DNA from: Chloroflexota bacterium
GTDB taxonomy: Bacteria; Chloroflexota; Limnocylindria; Limnocylindrales; CSP1-4
Assembly (NCBI GenBank): GCA_021802185.1
Contig: JAKAAV010000010.1
Location: forward strand, 1 to 14,715
Direction of reading: 5' to 3'
DNA: 14,715 nt
Notes under the pieces: generated by a model
Seen by the model: only the letters and a program-made list of their open reading frames with translations
Database searches by the model: none
What the model was told of the DNA's origin: nothing
Program-made: the position numbers and the translations under genes
Shown: piece after piece, positions 6,607 through 13,394 of the stretch
Position numbering within the stretch: the stretch's first letter is position 1
Layout of the letters: each line of letters begins with the position of its first letter

Positions 6607-7985
6607 CCGACGACGCCGGCACGGCCGACCAGGCGCGCGAGCGGCGGGCCGACCCCGCTTCGCAGTCTCCGCAGTCTCCGGGCACCACGCCCGGCCCGCT
6701 GACGGGCATCCGCGTCTGCGATCTCTCCACCGTGCTCGCCGGCCCGTACTGCACGATGCTCCTGGCCGACCTCGGCGCCGACGTGATCAAGGTCGAACCA
6801 CCCGAGGGCGACGGCACGCGCCGGTGGGGACCTCCGTGGGCCGGCGCGCCGGAGGAAGGAGCGGCGTATCCCGTCGGCGATCCGCGCGCCGCCCCTGGCT
6901 ACCGCGGGGAGGCGGCCTACTACCTGTCGATCAACCGGAACAAGCGCGGCATCCGGCTCGATCTGAAGCGCGACGCCGGAAGGGACGTCCTCCGGCGGCT
7001 CCTGGCCACGTCCGACGTGCTCGTCGAGAACCACCGGGTCGGCGGCCTCTCCCGCCTCGGGTTCCCTGACGAGGAGATCGCGCGCATCAGCCCCGCGCTG
7101 GTGCACCTCGCGATCAGCGGGTTCGGGCCCGACGGGCCGTATCGCGACCGGCCCGGGTACGACTTCATCGTGCAGGCGATGGCCGGCCTCATGTCGATCA
7201 CGGGCGCGCCGGACGAGACGGGCGGCGAGCCCACGAAGGTCGGCGTCGCCGTCGTCGATCTCGCGACCGGGATGCTCGGCGCGGTGGCGGTCCTGGCCGC
7301 GCTGCTCGCGCGCGAGCGCGGTGCCGGCGGACGGCCCGGCCCCGGCGGCGAGGATGGACCGGGCCGAGTCGCCGGCCAGCGGATCGACATCAGCCTGTTC
7401 GAATCGACCATCGCGTGGCTCGCCAACCAGGCCTCGAACTACCTCGTCGGTGGCGTCGTCCCCGGCCGGCTCGGCAACGCGCACCCCAACATCACGCCCT
7501 ACGAGACCTTCCGGACCGCGGACGGATCGATCGCGGTCGCAGTCGGGAGCGACCGCCAGTGGCCGCGGTTCTGCGAGGCGGTCGGGCTCCCGGCGCTCGT
7601 CCGGGACGCACGCTTCGCCACGAACGGCGCACGCGTCGAGCACAGGGCGGAGCTGCGACGCATGCTCGAGCCCGCGTTCGCAACCCGGACGTCGGCGGAC
7701 TGGAGCGGCCGGTTGCTCGCGGCGGAGGTCCCGGCCGGACCGATCAACGACCTCGCGCAGGTCTTCGCCGACCCCCAGGCGGTCGCGCGCCGGATGGTGG
7801 AGTCGGTCGCCCACCCGACGATCGGCGAGCTCCGCACGTCCGGCATCCCGTTCAAGCTCGCGACGACGCCCGCGAGCGTGCGCACCGCGCCCCCGCTCCT
7901 CGGCGAGCACACCGACGAGGTGCTCGCGGAGCTGGGCTTCGACGCCGACGAGGTGAGGCGGATGCGCGCCACCGGCGTGGTCTAG
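6603..7985 (+). CDS. CaiB/BaiF family (family III) CoA-transferase
   Basis: The 460-residue protein shows the family III CoA-transferase pattern. This comprises GIRVCDLSTVLAGPYCTMLLADLGADVIKVE (from residue 35), NRNKRGIRLDLK (111-122), the FGPDGPYRDRPGYDFIVQAMAG stretch (174-195), and VAVVDLATGM (215-224), whose D219 aligns with the catalytic Asp that forms the acyl-anhydride. It moves CoA between carboxylic acids; the substrate is unknown. Two features are odd: an extra loop around 80-104, and a Gly/Pro-rich insertion (about 239-257) where relatives have a short RTGRGQ turn. About 30 disordered residues precede the domain, including a tandem 9-bp repeat (6662-6679, SPQ units), so the GTG at 6603, which overlaps the GIY-YIG remnant's stop, is not certain. 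It heads a four-gene run; the SDR follows after 34 nt. Confidence 0.9.
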   Translation: MTDDAGTADQARERRADPASQSPQSPGTTPGPLTGIRVCDLSTVLAGPYCTMLLADLGADVIKVEPPEGDGTRRWGPPWAGAPEEGAAYPVGDPRAAPGYRGEAAYYLSINRNKRGIRLDLKRDAGRDVLRRLLATSDVLVENHRVGGLSRLGFPDEEIARISPALVHLAISGFGPDGPYRDRPGYDFIVQAMAGLMSITGAPDETGGEPTKVGVAVVDLATGMLGAVAVLAALLARERGAGGRPGPGGEDGPGRVAGQRIDISLFESTIAWLANQASNYLVGGVVPGRLGNAHPNITPYETFRTADGSIAVAVGSDRQWPRFCEAVGLPALVRDARFATNGARVEHRAELRRMLEPAFATRTSADWSGRLLAAEVPAGPINDLAQVFADPQAVARRMVESVAHPTIGELRTSGIPFKLATTPASVRTAPPLLGEHTDEVLAELGFDADEVRRMRATGVV

Positions 7986-8007
7986 ACTCGGCCGGATCAC
8001 CCTGGCA

Positions 8008-8015
8008 GGGAGGAG
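8008..8015 (+). promoter_or_regulatory. Strong ribosome binding site fixing the SDR start
   Basis: GGGAGGAG ends 4 nt before the GTG at 8020. It is the best Shine-Dalgarno in the four-gene run, and it supports the GTG as the SDR start. Confidence 0.75.
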
Positions 8016-8019
8016 CACG

Positions 8020-8838
8020 GTGGCGGACGAACGCGAGCGGTGGGCGCTGATCCTCGGCGCCAGCAGCGGCTTCGGGGAGGCGGCGGCCCTGGCCCTCGCG
8101 GAGGACGGCTACCACGTCGCGGGCATCCACCTGGACCGGCGGGCGGGGATGCGGCACGTCGACGAGATCTGTGACCGGATCCGGGCCCTCGGGCGCGAGG
8201 CGCGCTTCTTCAACGTCAACGCCGCGGACGACGACCAGCGGGCGGGCGTGCTGCAGGCCCTGCGCGAGCGGTTCGACCAGGCGGAGTCGGCCGGCCGGCA
8301 CCCCTACGTGCGGGTGCTGCTGCACTCGCTCGCGTTCGGGACGCTGAAGCCCTTCCTCGCGGCCGAACCCGCGGACGCGATCAGCCGCAGGAACATGGAG
8401 ATGACCCTCGACGTCATGGCGAACAGCCTCGTGTACTGGGCCCAGGACCTCGTGCGCGGGCGGTTCATCGAGGCGGGTTCGCGGATCTACGCGATGACGA
8501 GCGAGGGGTCGACCAAGGTCGTCGAGAGCTACGGCGCGGTCAGCGCCGCGAAGGCGGCCCTCGAATCCCACTGCCGACAGCTGGCGACCGAGCTCGCGCG
8601 ACGCGGGACGGGCGCGACCTGCAACGCGATCCGGGCCGGCGTCACGATGACCCACGCGCTCATGCAGATCCCGGAGCACGACGCCCTCGTGCGGGAGGCC
8701 GGCCGGCGCAACCCGAGCGGCCGCCTGACCACCACCGAGGACGTCGCGCGCGCGATCGTCACGCTCTCGCGCGACGGAACGGAGTGGATGACGGGGAACG
8801 TGCTCGGCATCGACGGCGGCGAGTTCGTCACGGGATGA
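8020..8838 (+). CDS. Short-chain dehydrogenase/reductase, enoyl-ACP reductase (FabL/FabI)-like
   Basis: The 272-residue protein is a Rossmann-fold SDR with the nucleotide motif GASSGFG (residues 13-19) and the C-terminal segment GNVLGIDGGEF. The catalytic spacing is unusual: Tyr171 and Lys178 are separated by six residues (YGAVSAAK), as in the enoyl-ACP reductases FabI and FabL, instead of the classical YxxxK. The surrounding EGSTKVVESY and KAALESHCRQLATEL also resemble FabL, as does LHSLAFG. A role reducing an enoyl-thioester with NAD(P)H is therefore plausible, in fatty acid synthesis or on a dedicated acyl-CoA linked to the CoA-transferase upstream. No other fatty acid synthesis gene is nearby, which favours the second (inference). 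It starts at GTG with a strong ribosome site and overlaps the next gene by 4 nt (ATGA). Confidence 0.9.
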   Translation: MADERERWALILGASSGFGEAAALALAEDGYHVAGIHLDRRAGMRHVDEICDRIRALGREARFFNVNAADDDQRAGVLQALRERFDQAESAGRHPYVRVLLHSLAFGTLKPFLAAEPADAISRRNMEMTLDVMANSLVYWAQDLVRGRFIEAGSRIYAMTSEGSTKVVESYGAVSAAKAALESHCRQLATELARRGTGATCNAIRAGVTMTHALMQIPEHDALVREAGRRNPSGRLTTTEDVARAIVTLSRDGTEWMTGNVLGIDGGEFVTG

Positions 8839-9866
8839 CCGACGCGGGAGCGCGCGCCGGCGCAGAGCGCGCGCCCGAGGCCGAAGCGGAGACCGGGGCA
8901 GGGCCGGGCGCCGACGCCGGGCCGCAGAGCGGCTTCATCGGCGTCGTCGTCTTCGGCGCCATCAACGTCGACATGGTGGTCAGCGGCGCTCCGCTCCCCG
9001 GCCCCGGCGAGACCGTCGTCGGCGGCGCCTTCGCGATGCACCAGGGCGGCAAGGGCGGGAACCAGTCCGTCGCCGCGGCGCGGGCGCTGAACGGCGGGCC
9101 GTGCGACGGATCGGTCGCGATCGTCGGCGCGGTGGGCGACGACGCATTCGGCCGCGAAGCCCTCGAAGCGCTGCGCGCCGAGGGGATCGACTGCAGCCGC
9201 GTGCTGGTTCGCCGGGGAGTGCCCACTGGCGTCGCGCTCATCTCGGTCGATGCCCGCGGCGAGAACCAGATCTCGGTCGCGCCCGGCGCGAACGCGACGC
9301 TGACGCCGTCCGAGGTCGAGGCGGCCCTGCGCCCGATGCTGGGCCCGGATTCCGTTCTGCTCGCGAGCCTCGAGGTGCCCGTCGATGCCGTGCTCGCCGC
9401 CGGGTTCGTCGCGCGCCAGTGCGGCGCGCGGTTCGTCCTGAACCCGGCCCCCGCGCACGACGTCCCCGGTTCGCTCGTGCGGCTGGCGACGCACCTGACC
9501 CCGAACCAGGTCGAGCTCGATGCGCTGGTCCCGAGCCTCCCCGGAGATCCCGCCCGGGCCGTCCGGCAGCTCGCCGCGGCGGACCGCGAGCTGCGCGTCG
9601 CCGTCACGCTCGGGGCACGCGGGGTGCTGGCGTTCGGGCCGGACGTCGACCGCGAGTTCGCCGCGCTCGAGGTGACGCCGGTCGACACCGTCGGCGCCGG
9701 GGACGCGTTCAACGGTGCGCTCGCAGCGGCGCTCGCCGAAGGGCGGCCGTTCGTCGAGGCAGTCCGGCGAGGCCGGAGCGCCGGCGGGCTGGCGACACTC
9801 GTGCCCGGTGCCCGGGAGGGCATGCCGACGCGCGTCGAGATCGATCGGGCGAAGGAGCCGCGATGA
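8835..9866 (+). CDS. PfkB/ribokinase family sugar kinase
   Basis: The 343-residue protein has the ribokinase-fold motifs: FGAINVDMVV near the start of the domain (40-49), the sugar-binding GGKGGNQSVAAARAL (71-85), NPAPAH (203-208), and the ATP/catalytic motif DTVGAGDAFNG (284-294), with D290 as the catalytic base. It should phosphorylate a pentose, nucleoside or related polyol with ATP. The GGKGxNQ and DTVGAGD combination is closest to true ribokinase, but the neighbours do not include ribose transport. A disordered Ala/Gly/Glu-rich tail of about 33 residues precedes the domain. The ATG at 8835 overlaps the SDR stop (ATGA), indicating translational coupling. The gene overlaps the aminotransferase start in the same way. 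The family call is firm; the substrate is open. Confidence 0.92.
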   Translation: MTDAGARAGAERAPEAEAETGAGPGADAGPQSGFIGVVVFGAINVDMVVSGAPLPGPGETVVGGAFAMHQGGKGGNQSVAAARALNGGPCDGSVAIVGAVGDDAFGREALEALRAEGIDCSRVLVRRGVPTGVALISVDARGENQISVAPGANATLTPSEVEAALRPMLGPDSVLLASLEVPVDAVLAAGFVARQCGARFVLNPAPAHDVPGSLVRLATHLTPNQVELDALVPSLPGDPARAVRQLAAADRELRVAVTLGARGVLAFGPDVDREFAALEVTPVDTVGAGDAFNGALAAALAEGRPFVEAVRRGRSAGGLATLVPGAREGMPTRVEIDRAKEPR

Positions 9867-11035
9867 CGCCCGACGCCGACGAGGCCGTCTGGCTCCCACC
9901 CACCCGGCTCGGCGCCGTGCCCGACTTCGAGCTCGAGCGCTTCTTCGACCGGTTCGAGTTCGACCTGCCGTACCAGCTCGGGTCGTCCGACCCCCAGACG
10001 CTGAGCATCGGCGAGCTGCTGCCGTACGCCGACGAGCGGCAGCGCGAGCGCTGGCACACGCTCCGCCTCGGGTACCGGACGGCCGCCGGCGACCCGGACC
10101 TGAGAGCGGCCATCGCTGCGCTGTATCCGGGGCGCGGACCGGACGACGTGCTCGTCGCGGTGGGGGCGGCCGAGGCACTGATGCTGACGTTCGCGGCCGC
10201 GCTGGCGCCGGGCGACCGGGCGATCTCGCTGACGCCCGCGTACCAGTCGCTGCACGAGCTCCCCCGCGCGATGGGCGCCGACCTCGAGCTGGTGCCCGTC
10301 GAGCGCGAGGGCGACGCCTGGCGGTTCCCGTTCGAGCGGCTCATGGAGGCGCTGCGGCCGGGGATCGCGGCGCTCGTCCTGAACACGCCCCACAACCCGA
10401 CCGGCGTCGCGGCCACGGCCGAACAGCTCTCGGCGGTCGTCGAGCGGTGCGACGAGGCGGGCATCCGCGTGATCGGCGACGAGGTGTACCGCGGGCTCGA
10501 GTGGTCGCTGCGCACCCCGCCGTCGGTCACCGAGCTGTCCGACCGCGCTGTGGCTGTCGGCGTGACGTCGAAGGTGTACGGGCTCGCGGGGCTGCGGATC
10601 GGCTGGCTGGTCACGGGCGACGCCGCCCTGCGCACGCGCGCGATGGCGATCAAGGACTACACGACGCTGTGCGCGGCGGGCCCGTCCGAGGTGCTGGCGA
10701 CCATCGCGGTCGGCGCCCACGCGCGACTGCGCGACCGGACGCGCACGACGTGCGAAGCGAACATGTCTCGCCTCGAGGCCTTCGCTGCCGAACGCCCCGA
10801 CCTCCTCGCCTGGGTTCGCCCGGACGCGACGACGATCTCGGTGGGCCGGATCGGTGCCCCGCTGCTGGGCCGCCATCGCGGCGAGCCGGAGGCCGTCCTC
10901 GCGCACTGGCGCGAGCGCGCGGGAGTGGTCGTGGCTCCGGGACCCGCGTTCGGCTGTGCGCCCGACGAGTTCCGGCTGGGGTTCGGCCGGGCCGATCTGC
11001 CGGAGGCGCTTGCGGCCCTGGCAGCGGCCGGATAG
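9863..11035 (+). CDS. PLP-dependent fold-type I aminotransferase (class I/II)
   Basis: The 390-residue protein contains the class I/II aminotransferase landmarks. These are GAAEALML in the cofactor phosphate site (101-108), NTPHNPTG (174-181, with the conserved Asn178), GDEVYRG (205-211, with D206 and Y209 contacting the pyridoxal ring), and TSKVYGLAGLRIGW (235-248), where Lys237 forms the Schiff base. It should transfer an amino group between an amino acid and an oxo-acid. Substrate preference cannot be read. The order SDR, kinase, aminotransferase suggests oxidation or reduction, phosphorylation and amination in one route (inference). The ATG at 9863 overlaps the kinase stop (ATGA). It is the last gene of the run, followed by 145 nt before the histidine kinase. 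Confidence 0.93.
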   Translation: MTPDADEAVWLPPTRLGAVPDFELERFFDRFEFDLPYQLGSSDPQTLSIGELLPYADERQRERWHTLRLGYRTAAGDPDLRAAIAALYPGRGPDDVLVAVGAAEALMLTFAAALAPGDRAISLTPAYQSLHELPRAMGADLELVPVEREGDAWRFPFERLMEALRPGIAALVLNTPHNPTGVAATAEQLSAVVERCDEAGIRVIGDEVYRGLEWSLRTPPSVTELSDRAVAVGVTSKVYGLAGLRIGWLVTGDAALRTRAMAIKDYTTLCAAGPSEVLATIAVGAHARLRDRTRTTCEANMSRLEAFAAERPDLLAWVRPDATTISVGRIGAPLLGRHRGEPEAVLAHWRERAGVVVAPGPAFGCAPDEFRLGFGRADLPEALAALAAAG

Positions 11036-11052
11036 AGCGCCGGCGCCGACGC

Positions 11053-11067
11053 CGGGATCGGATCCCG
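11053..11067. other. Inverted repeat after the aminotransferase gene
   Basis: CGGGATC and GATCCCG flank one G, 18 nt past the aminotransferase stop. As RNA it gives a 5-bp stem with a 5-nt loop and no T-run. It could end the four-gene transcript with help or act as a protein site. The rest of the 11036-11180 spacer shows only the promoter-like hexamer listed next. Confidence 0.25.
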
Positions 11068-11167
11068 CCGCCGGACCCGCGGTCGCGACTGCCCCCACTT
11101 CGGGTAGCGCCCCCGCCGTGAAGCCATCCTGGCAAACGGCGCCGGCTCCCATTCATGCGAACGGCGT

Positions 11168-11173
11168 TACCCT
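11168..11173 (+). promoter_or_regulatory. Putative -10 element (TACCCT) for a leaderless histidine kinase transcript
   Basis: TACCCT is followed by 7 nt and the GTG at 11181, which lacks a Shine-Dalgarno. The hexamer is identical to the one before the regulator at 788, and the spacing is identical to that before the Mca-like gene. No -35 is recognisable. Confidence 0.42.
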
Positions 11174-11180
11174 GTTCGAC

Positions 11181-12488
11181 GTGCGTGTGCGACAGCGTTG
11201 GGTGGCCGTCCTCGTGCCGGTCCTCGTGATCGGCGTCATCGAGGTGGCCAGCGACAGCTTCCTCGACCCCCACCTGCCCTTCCCGCGCGACACGATCCTC
11301 GTGATGGGTGCGGTCGTCGTGCTCGCGATCGTCTACGGAACGCTGGTCTTCCGACTGCTCGACAGGCTGACGGGCAGGCTGCGCCAGCAGAACGCAGAGC
11401 TCGCCGCGCGGCACGCCGAGGCGTCCGCGCTCCACCGGGTGAGTGTCGCGATCACGGCGCTCCAGGACATCGACGCGGTCCTGCGGGCCGTCGTCGACAG
11501 CGCCCGCTCGCTGCTCGGCGCCGACCTCGCCGTGCTCGTCCTGCCCGGCCCCGACGGCGAGCCGCGCCTCGCCGCGTCGAGCGGCCCGCGGCCGGCGATC
11601 GACCCTGCCGGAGGCCAGCCCGGCGAGGATTTCCGCCGCTTCGTCCGGCCGGAGCATCTCGTCGCGAACCTCGCCGCGCCGCTCCGGGTCGGCGATCGGA
11701 CGATCGGGACGCTCGCCGTGGCGGCCGACGGGGGACGCGCGTACGGGATCGACGACGTCGAGGTGCTGTCGTCGCTCGCCAGCCAGGCGGCGATCGCGCT
11801 CGAGAACGACCGGCTCCAGCGCGAGCTCCGCGAGGTGGCGGTGCGCGGCGAGCGCGAGCGGATCGCGCGCGAGATGCACGACGGGCTGGCGCAGGTGCTC
11901 GGCTACGTCAACACGAAGTCGCAGGCGGCGGGGGAGCTGCTCGCCGCGGGCCGGGTCGACGCCGCCCGCGCCCAGCTGTCGGAGCTCGCCGTGGCGGCCC
12001 GCTCCGTCTACGTCGACGTCCGGGAGGCGATCCTCGGGCTGTCGAGCCCGATCCCGCCCGACCGCGGGCTGGTCGGCGCGCTCGAGGAGTACGGCGAGCG
12101 GTTCTCGGAGGCGTCGAAGCTGTTCGTCCGGGTGGACGCGCCCGTGTCCGTGCGGAGCCTCGTGCTCGCGCCGGACGTCCAGGCGCAGGTGTTCCGGATC
12201 GTCCAGGAGGCGCTCACGAACGTTCGGAAGCACGCGGCGGCCCAGCGTGTCGTCGTCTCGCTGTCGCTTGAGGAGGATTCGCTGGTGGTGCAGGTAGAGG
12301 ACGACGGACGCGGGATCGGCGGAGGTGAGATGCCCGCCGCCGACTGGCCGCATTACGGGTTGCGTACCATGCAGGAGCGCGCGGCGACGGTCGGAGCGGA
12401 GCTGCGCGTGGAGCCGGCGGAGCCGCAGGGAACGCGCGTGATCGTGCGCGTGCCGGTCGTCGCCGTGAGCGGCAGGAGGGTTGCCTGA
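11181..12488 (+). CDS. NarL-type sensor histidine kinase with two membrane helices and a GAF domain
   Basis: The 435-residue protein begins with two membrane helices (about 7-24 and 38-58) separated by a loop of only a dozen or so residues. A short coiled-coil-like linker and a GAF domain (about 85-210, ending in SSLASQAAIALENDRL) follow. Next is a HisKA_3 dimerisation domain with phosphoacceptor His233 in ERIAREMHDGLAQ. The ATPase domain has the N-box (FRIVQEALTNVRKHA, with N347), G1 (EDDGRGIGG, 373-381) and G2-like GLRTMQERA (393-401). The tiny external loop implies that sensing is by the GAF domain or within the membrane. The GTG at 11181 is chosen because the first helix starts right after it and TACCCT stands 7 nt upstream; longer upstream reading has no structure. 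The stop overlaps the regulator's ATG by one base, so the two are a cognate pair. Confidence 0.94.
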   Translation: MRVRQRWVAVLVPVLVIGVIEVASDSFLDPHLPFPRDTILVMGAVVVLAIVYGTLVFRLLDRLTGRLRQQNAELAARHAEASALHRVSVAITALQDIDAVLRAVVDSARSLLGADLAVLVLPGPDGEPRLAASSGPRPAIDPAGGQPGEDFRRFVRPEHLVANLAAPLRVGDRTIGTLAVAADGGRAYGIDDVEVLSSLASQAAIALENDRLQRELREVAVRGERERIAREMHDGLAQVLGYVNTKSQAAGELLAAGRVDAARAQLSELAVAARSVYVDVREAILGLSSPIPPDRGLVGALEEYGERFSEASKLFVRVDAPVSVRSLVLAPDVQAQVFRIVQEALTNVRKHAAAQRVVVSLSLEEDSLVVQVEDDGRGIGGGEMPAADWPHYGLRTMQERAATVGAELRVEPAEPQGTRVIVRVPVVAVSGRRVA

Positions 12489-13129
12489 TGCGGGTGCTGC
12501 TGGCCGACGATCACACGCTGTTCCGTGACGGCGTGGCGTCGCTGATCTCGGCGTGGGGCCACGAGGTGGTCGGGCAGGCGTCGAACGGTGAGGAGGCCGT
12601 CTCGCTCGCCGACAAGCTCCGGCCCGACCTCGTGCTGATGGACGTGCGCATGCCGGGCCTGTCGGGGCTCGCCGCCACGCAGCGCATCCGCACCGACCAC
12701 CCCGAGGTCGCGATCGTGATGCTCACCGTGAGCGAGGACGAGGACGACCTGTTCACGGCGATCAAGGCGGGTGCGCAGGGCTATCTGCTGAAGAACCTCG
12801 AGAGCGCGCAGCTGCGCTCGATGCTCGAGGCCGTTTCGCGTGGCGAGGCGGCGATCACGCCCGCGACCGCGGCGCGGATCATCGACGAGTTCCTGCGGCC
12901 CGACCGGCCCCGTCTGCCAGTCGAGCCCGACCGGCTGACGGACCGCGAGATCGACGTGCTGCGGCTCGTGACGCAGGGACTGCGGAACAAGGAGATCGCG
13001 TCGCGGCTCGGGATCACCGAGAACACCGCGAAGTTCCACCTGAAGAACATCCTCGAGAAGCTGCACGCACAGAGCCGGACCGAGCTGGCGGCACGCGCCG
13101 TCCGGGAGGGCCTGGTCCCGCAGGACTGA
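12488..13129 (+). CDS. NarL/FixJ-family response regulator (receiver + LuxR-type HTH)
   Basis: The 213-residue regulator has an intact receiver: acidic pair D7-D8, phosphoacceptor D52 in LVLMDVRMPG, T80 and K102 (GYLLKN). A LuxR-type helix-turn-helix (about 148-211) follows, with LTDREIDVLRLVTQG and NKEIASRLGITENTAKFHLKNIL. It should be phosphorylated by the kinase encoded immediately upstream (1-nt overlap, TGATG) and then bind DNA as a dimer. Its intact phosphorylation site contrasts with the degenerate receiver of the regulator at 788. The targets are not evident; the palindromic sequence before the flavoprotein gene downstream is a candidate. Confidence 0.96.
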   Translation: MRVLLADDHTLFRDGVASLISAWGHEVVGQASNGEEAVSLADKLRPDLVLMDVRMPGLSGLAATQRIRTDHPEVAIVMLTVSEDEDDLFTAIKAGAQGYLLKNLESAQLRSMLEAVSRGEAAITPATAARIIDEFLRPDRPRLPVEPDRLTDREIDVLRLVTQGLRNKEIASRLGITENTAKFHLKNILEKLHAQSRTELAARAVREGLVPQD

Positions 13130-13170
13130 CGCGGGGTCGCGGCCTCGCCGCCGCCCCGGCCGCTCGGCGC

Positions 13171-13230
13171 GCAGGCAACCCACGCGCAGGCAGCCCACGC
13201 GCAGGCAGCCCACGCGCGGGCAACCCACGC
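13171..13230. repeat. Four tandem copies of a 15-bp repeat
   Basis: Four head-to-tail units of GCAGGCARCCCACGC occupy 13171-13185, 13186-13200, 13201-13215 and 13216-13230. Units 2 and 3 are identical. Unit 1 differs from them by one base (A for G at position 8), and unit 4 differs by the same base and by G for A at position 3. They lie in the 265-nt spacer between the response regulator and the flavoprotein gene. On the minus strand the unit would read as a five-residue repeat, but no credible gene uses it. Possible roles are iterated protein-binding sites or a slippage-prone minisatellite. Confidence 0.9.
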
Positions 13231-13334
13231 GCCGGCCCGCGGAAATCCGCATCCCGCCCGACTCCCGGTCCGAACGGCCCGGGCCATTCGACCCCTTGCG
13301 CCGCCCCGGTCGAGATCGACTCGACTCTCCGGTC

Positions 13335-13349
13335 GCGTGTGTGACACGC
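13335..13349. promoter_or_regulatory. Inverted repeat, candidate operator before the flavoprotein gene
   Basis: GCGTGT and ACACGC flank GTG, a perfect 6-bp dyad 45 bp upstream of the ATG at 13395. The position suits a repressor or activator site for that gene. A second 10-bp palindrome, GGCCCGGGCC, lies at 13276-13285 in the same spacer. No clear -35/-10 pair is seen. Confidence 0.35.
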
Positions 13350-13383
13350 GGCGTCCACGCGGCATCCTCTGGGTACGAATTGC

Positions 13384-13389
13384 CGGAGG
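13384..13389 (+). promoter_or_regulatory. Ribosome binding site of the ferredoxin-flavoprotein gene
   Basis: CGGAGG (13384-13389) stands 5 nt before the ATG at 13395 and decides this start. The first ferredoxin Cys follows eleven codons later. Confidence 0.7.
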
Positions 13390-13394
13390 TGGGC

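Noticed and set aside
7983..7988. TAGACT as an internal promoter for the SDR
   Set aside because: It overlaps the CoA-transferase stop codon, has no -35 partner, and the SDR already has a strong ribosome site within an apparent operon.
8828..11152. A 774-codon minus-strand open frame opposite the sugar kinase and aminotransferase
   Set aside because: It lies antisense to two genes with intact catalytic motifs and overlapping starts, and its translation is low-complexity Arg/Ala/Pro with no domain pattern.
13171..13230. The 15-bp units as a CRISPR array
   Set aside because: The units abut one another with no spacers, are too short, and no cas gene is in the window.
13130..13394. A minus-strand protein with a five-residue VGCLR-type repeat
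   Set aside because: The repeat exists only because the 15-bp unit is a multiple of three. The frame runs antisense into the response regulator and shows no start signal or domain.
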